A stretch of DNA of 5,522 bases from Polaromonas sp. (GTDB lineage Bacteria > Pseudomonadota > Gammaproteobacteria > Burkholderiales > Burkholderiaceae_C): the NCBI GenBank assembly GCA_014376885.1, contig JACMQR010000350.1, positions 1-5,522 on the forward strand, written 5' to 3'. This document shows, piece by piece, positions 4,858-5,522 of the stretch. Each line of letters begins with the position of its first letter. Position 1 is the first letter of the stretch. The translations under genes and the position numbers were made by a program. The notes below the pieces were generated by a model. The model was not told the DNA's origin. It saw nothing but the letters and a program-made list of their open reading frames with translations, and ran no database searches.

Positions 4858-5522
4858 ATGAGCGCCGCCCTGCCCAGGGTAGCGGTTGTCGGCTCGGGCA
4901 TTGCCGGGCTGGCTGCCGCCCACGCGCTCAAGGGCCAGGCCCGCATCACGCTGTTTGAAGCCGGTGACTATTTCGGCGGCCACACCCACACGGTCGATGT
5001 CACCCTGCCGACGCCGCACGGTCCCGTCAGCCACGGCGTGGACACCGGCTTTTTGGTGTTCAACGAACGCACCTACCCGGGCCTGATTGCGCTGTTTGCC
5101 GAACTGGGCGTTGACACTGCCCGCTCGGACATGTCGTTTTCGGTCAAGGCACCCGGCGCGCGCGGCGGCCGGGCGCTGGAGTGGAGCGGCTCCAGCCTGA
5201 ACAGCGTGTTTGCCCAGCGGCGCAACCTGGTCAGCTGGAAGTTTCTGCGCATGCTGCGCGACATCGTGCGCTTTAACCGCATCACCACCGCGCTGGCCAC
5301 CGCCAATGCCGAGGCCGCCATGGTGCAGCCGCTGGGCGAATTTTTGCGCCAGCAGGACTTCTCGGATGAATTTCGCGACTGGTATTTTTTGCCGATGATG
5401 GGCAGCATCTGGTCCTGCCCAACCGACCAGATGCTGCAGTTCCCGGTGGCCACCATGGTTCGTTTTTGCCACAACCACGGCTTGATCCAGGTTACCGACC
5501 GGCCGCAGTGGTGGACGGTGCG
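4858..5522 (+). CDS. COG2907-type FAD/NAD(P)-binding amine-oxidase-like protein, N-terminal part
   Basis: The first 221 codons are present and the frame is open at the right edge. An N-terminal Rossmann dinucleotide-binding fold is clear: VAVVGSGIAGLAAAHAL (8-24) with GxGxxG at 12-17, ending in the ribose-binding Glu34 of LFEAG, then GGHTHTV (40-46), the second FAD-contact motif of amine-oxidase-like flavoproteins. DTGFLVFNERTYP follows at about 62-74, and later PMMGSIWSCP. This pattern fits the COG2907 'predicted NAD/FAD-binding protein' group. By general knowledge its members often sit beside DUF1365 and cyclopropane-fatty-acid-synthase-like genes, suggesting work on membrane lipids. Those neighbours would lie to the right, out of view. 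The ATG at 4858 follows AAGG (4847-4850) with 7-base spacing. The substrate is unknown. Confidence 0.88.
   Translation, partial: MSAALPRVAVVGSGIAGLAAAHALKGQARITLFEAGDYFGGHTHTVDVTLPTPHGPVSHGVDTGFLVFNERTYPGLIALFAELGVDTARSDMSFSVKAPGARGGRALEWSGSSLNSVFAQRRNLVSWKFLRMLRDIVRFNRITTALATANAEAAMVQPLGEFLRQQDFSDEFRDWYFLPMMGSIWSCPTDQMLQFPVATMVRFCHNHGLIQVTDRPQWWTV

Noticed and set aside
4609..5478. Long minus-strand frame (289 codons) opposite the FAD protein gene
   Set aside because: The plus strand has a clear GxGxxG flavoprotein. The minus frame is an antisense shadow rich in Gly, Ala, His and Arg.

Overview
The window looks like the chromosome of a betaproteobacterium of the Comamonadaceae type (Polaromonas/Rhodoferax-like). 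This is an inference from high GC content, typical betaproteobacterial codon use, a stand-alone HldC-type heptose adenylyltransferase, a COG2907-type FAD protein, and an intergenic hairpin repeat (GCTATT-loop-AATAGC) that I recall as common in that family. No rRNA, tRNA, CRISPR array, transposase or integrase is visible.

Positions 1-2283 are a toxin-antitoxin cluster, all on the minus strand. In transcription order it holds an orphan HipA-family kinase with a fused N-terminal winged-helix domain (YjjJ type, 931-2283), then an intact yefM-yoeB module (704-202) with its TGTACA-type operator, then a 3' scrap of brnT (201-112), then the start of a brnA antitoxin that runs off the left edge. The brnT scrap lies directly behind the yoeB stop codon and in the same reading frame. 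This suggests that yefM-yoeB replaced the body of a former BrnT toxin gene and left its antitoxin behind.

Positions 2409-3766 hold a two-gene minus-strand operon. A ferritin-like diiron protein resembling acyl-ACP desaturases overlaps by ATGA the gene for HldC (RfaE2), the adenylyltransferase that makes ADP-heptose for the LPS inner core. Divergent from it, on the plus strand, is an exported thiol (glutathione) peroxidase (3963-4562). After a 295-base spacer comes the first 221 codons of a COG2907-type FAD/NAD-binding amine-oxidase-like protein (4858 to the right edge).

The right half is therefore ordinary envelope, redox and lipid housekeeping. The left half is accessory. The points of most interest are the apparent toxin swap at 112-201 and the self-contained HipA-like gene, whose start codon abuts a perfect 9-base inverted repeat and which has no adjacent hipB.
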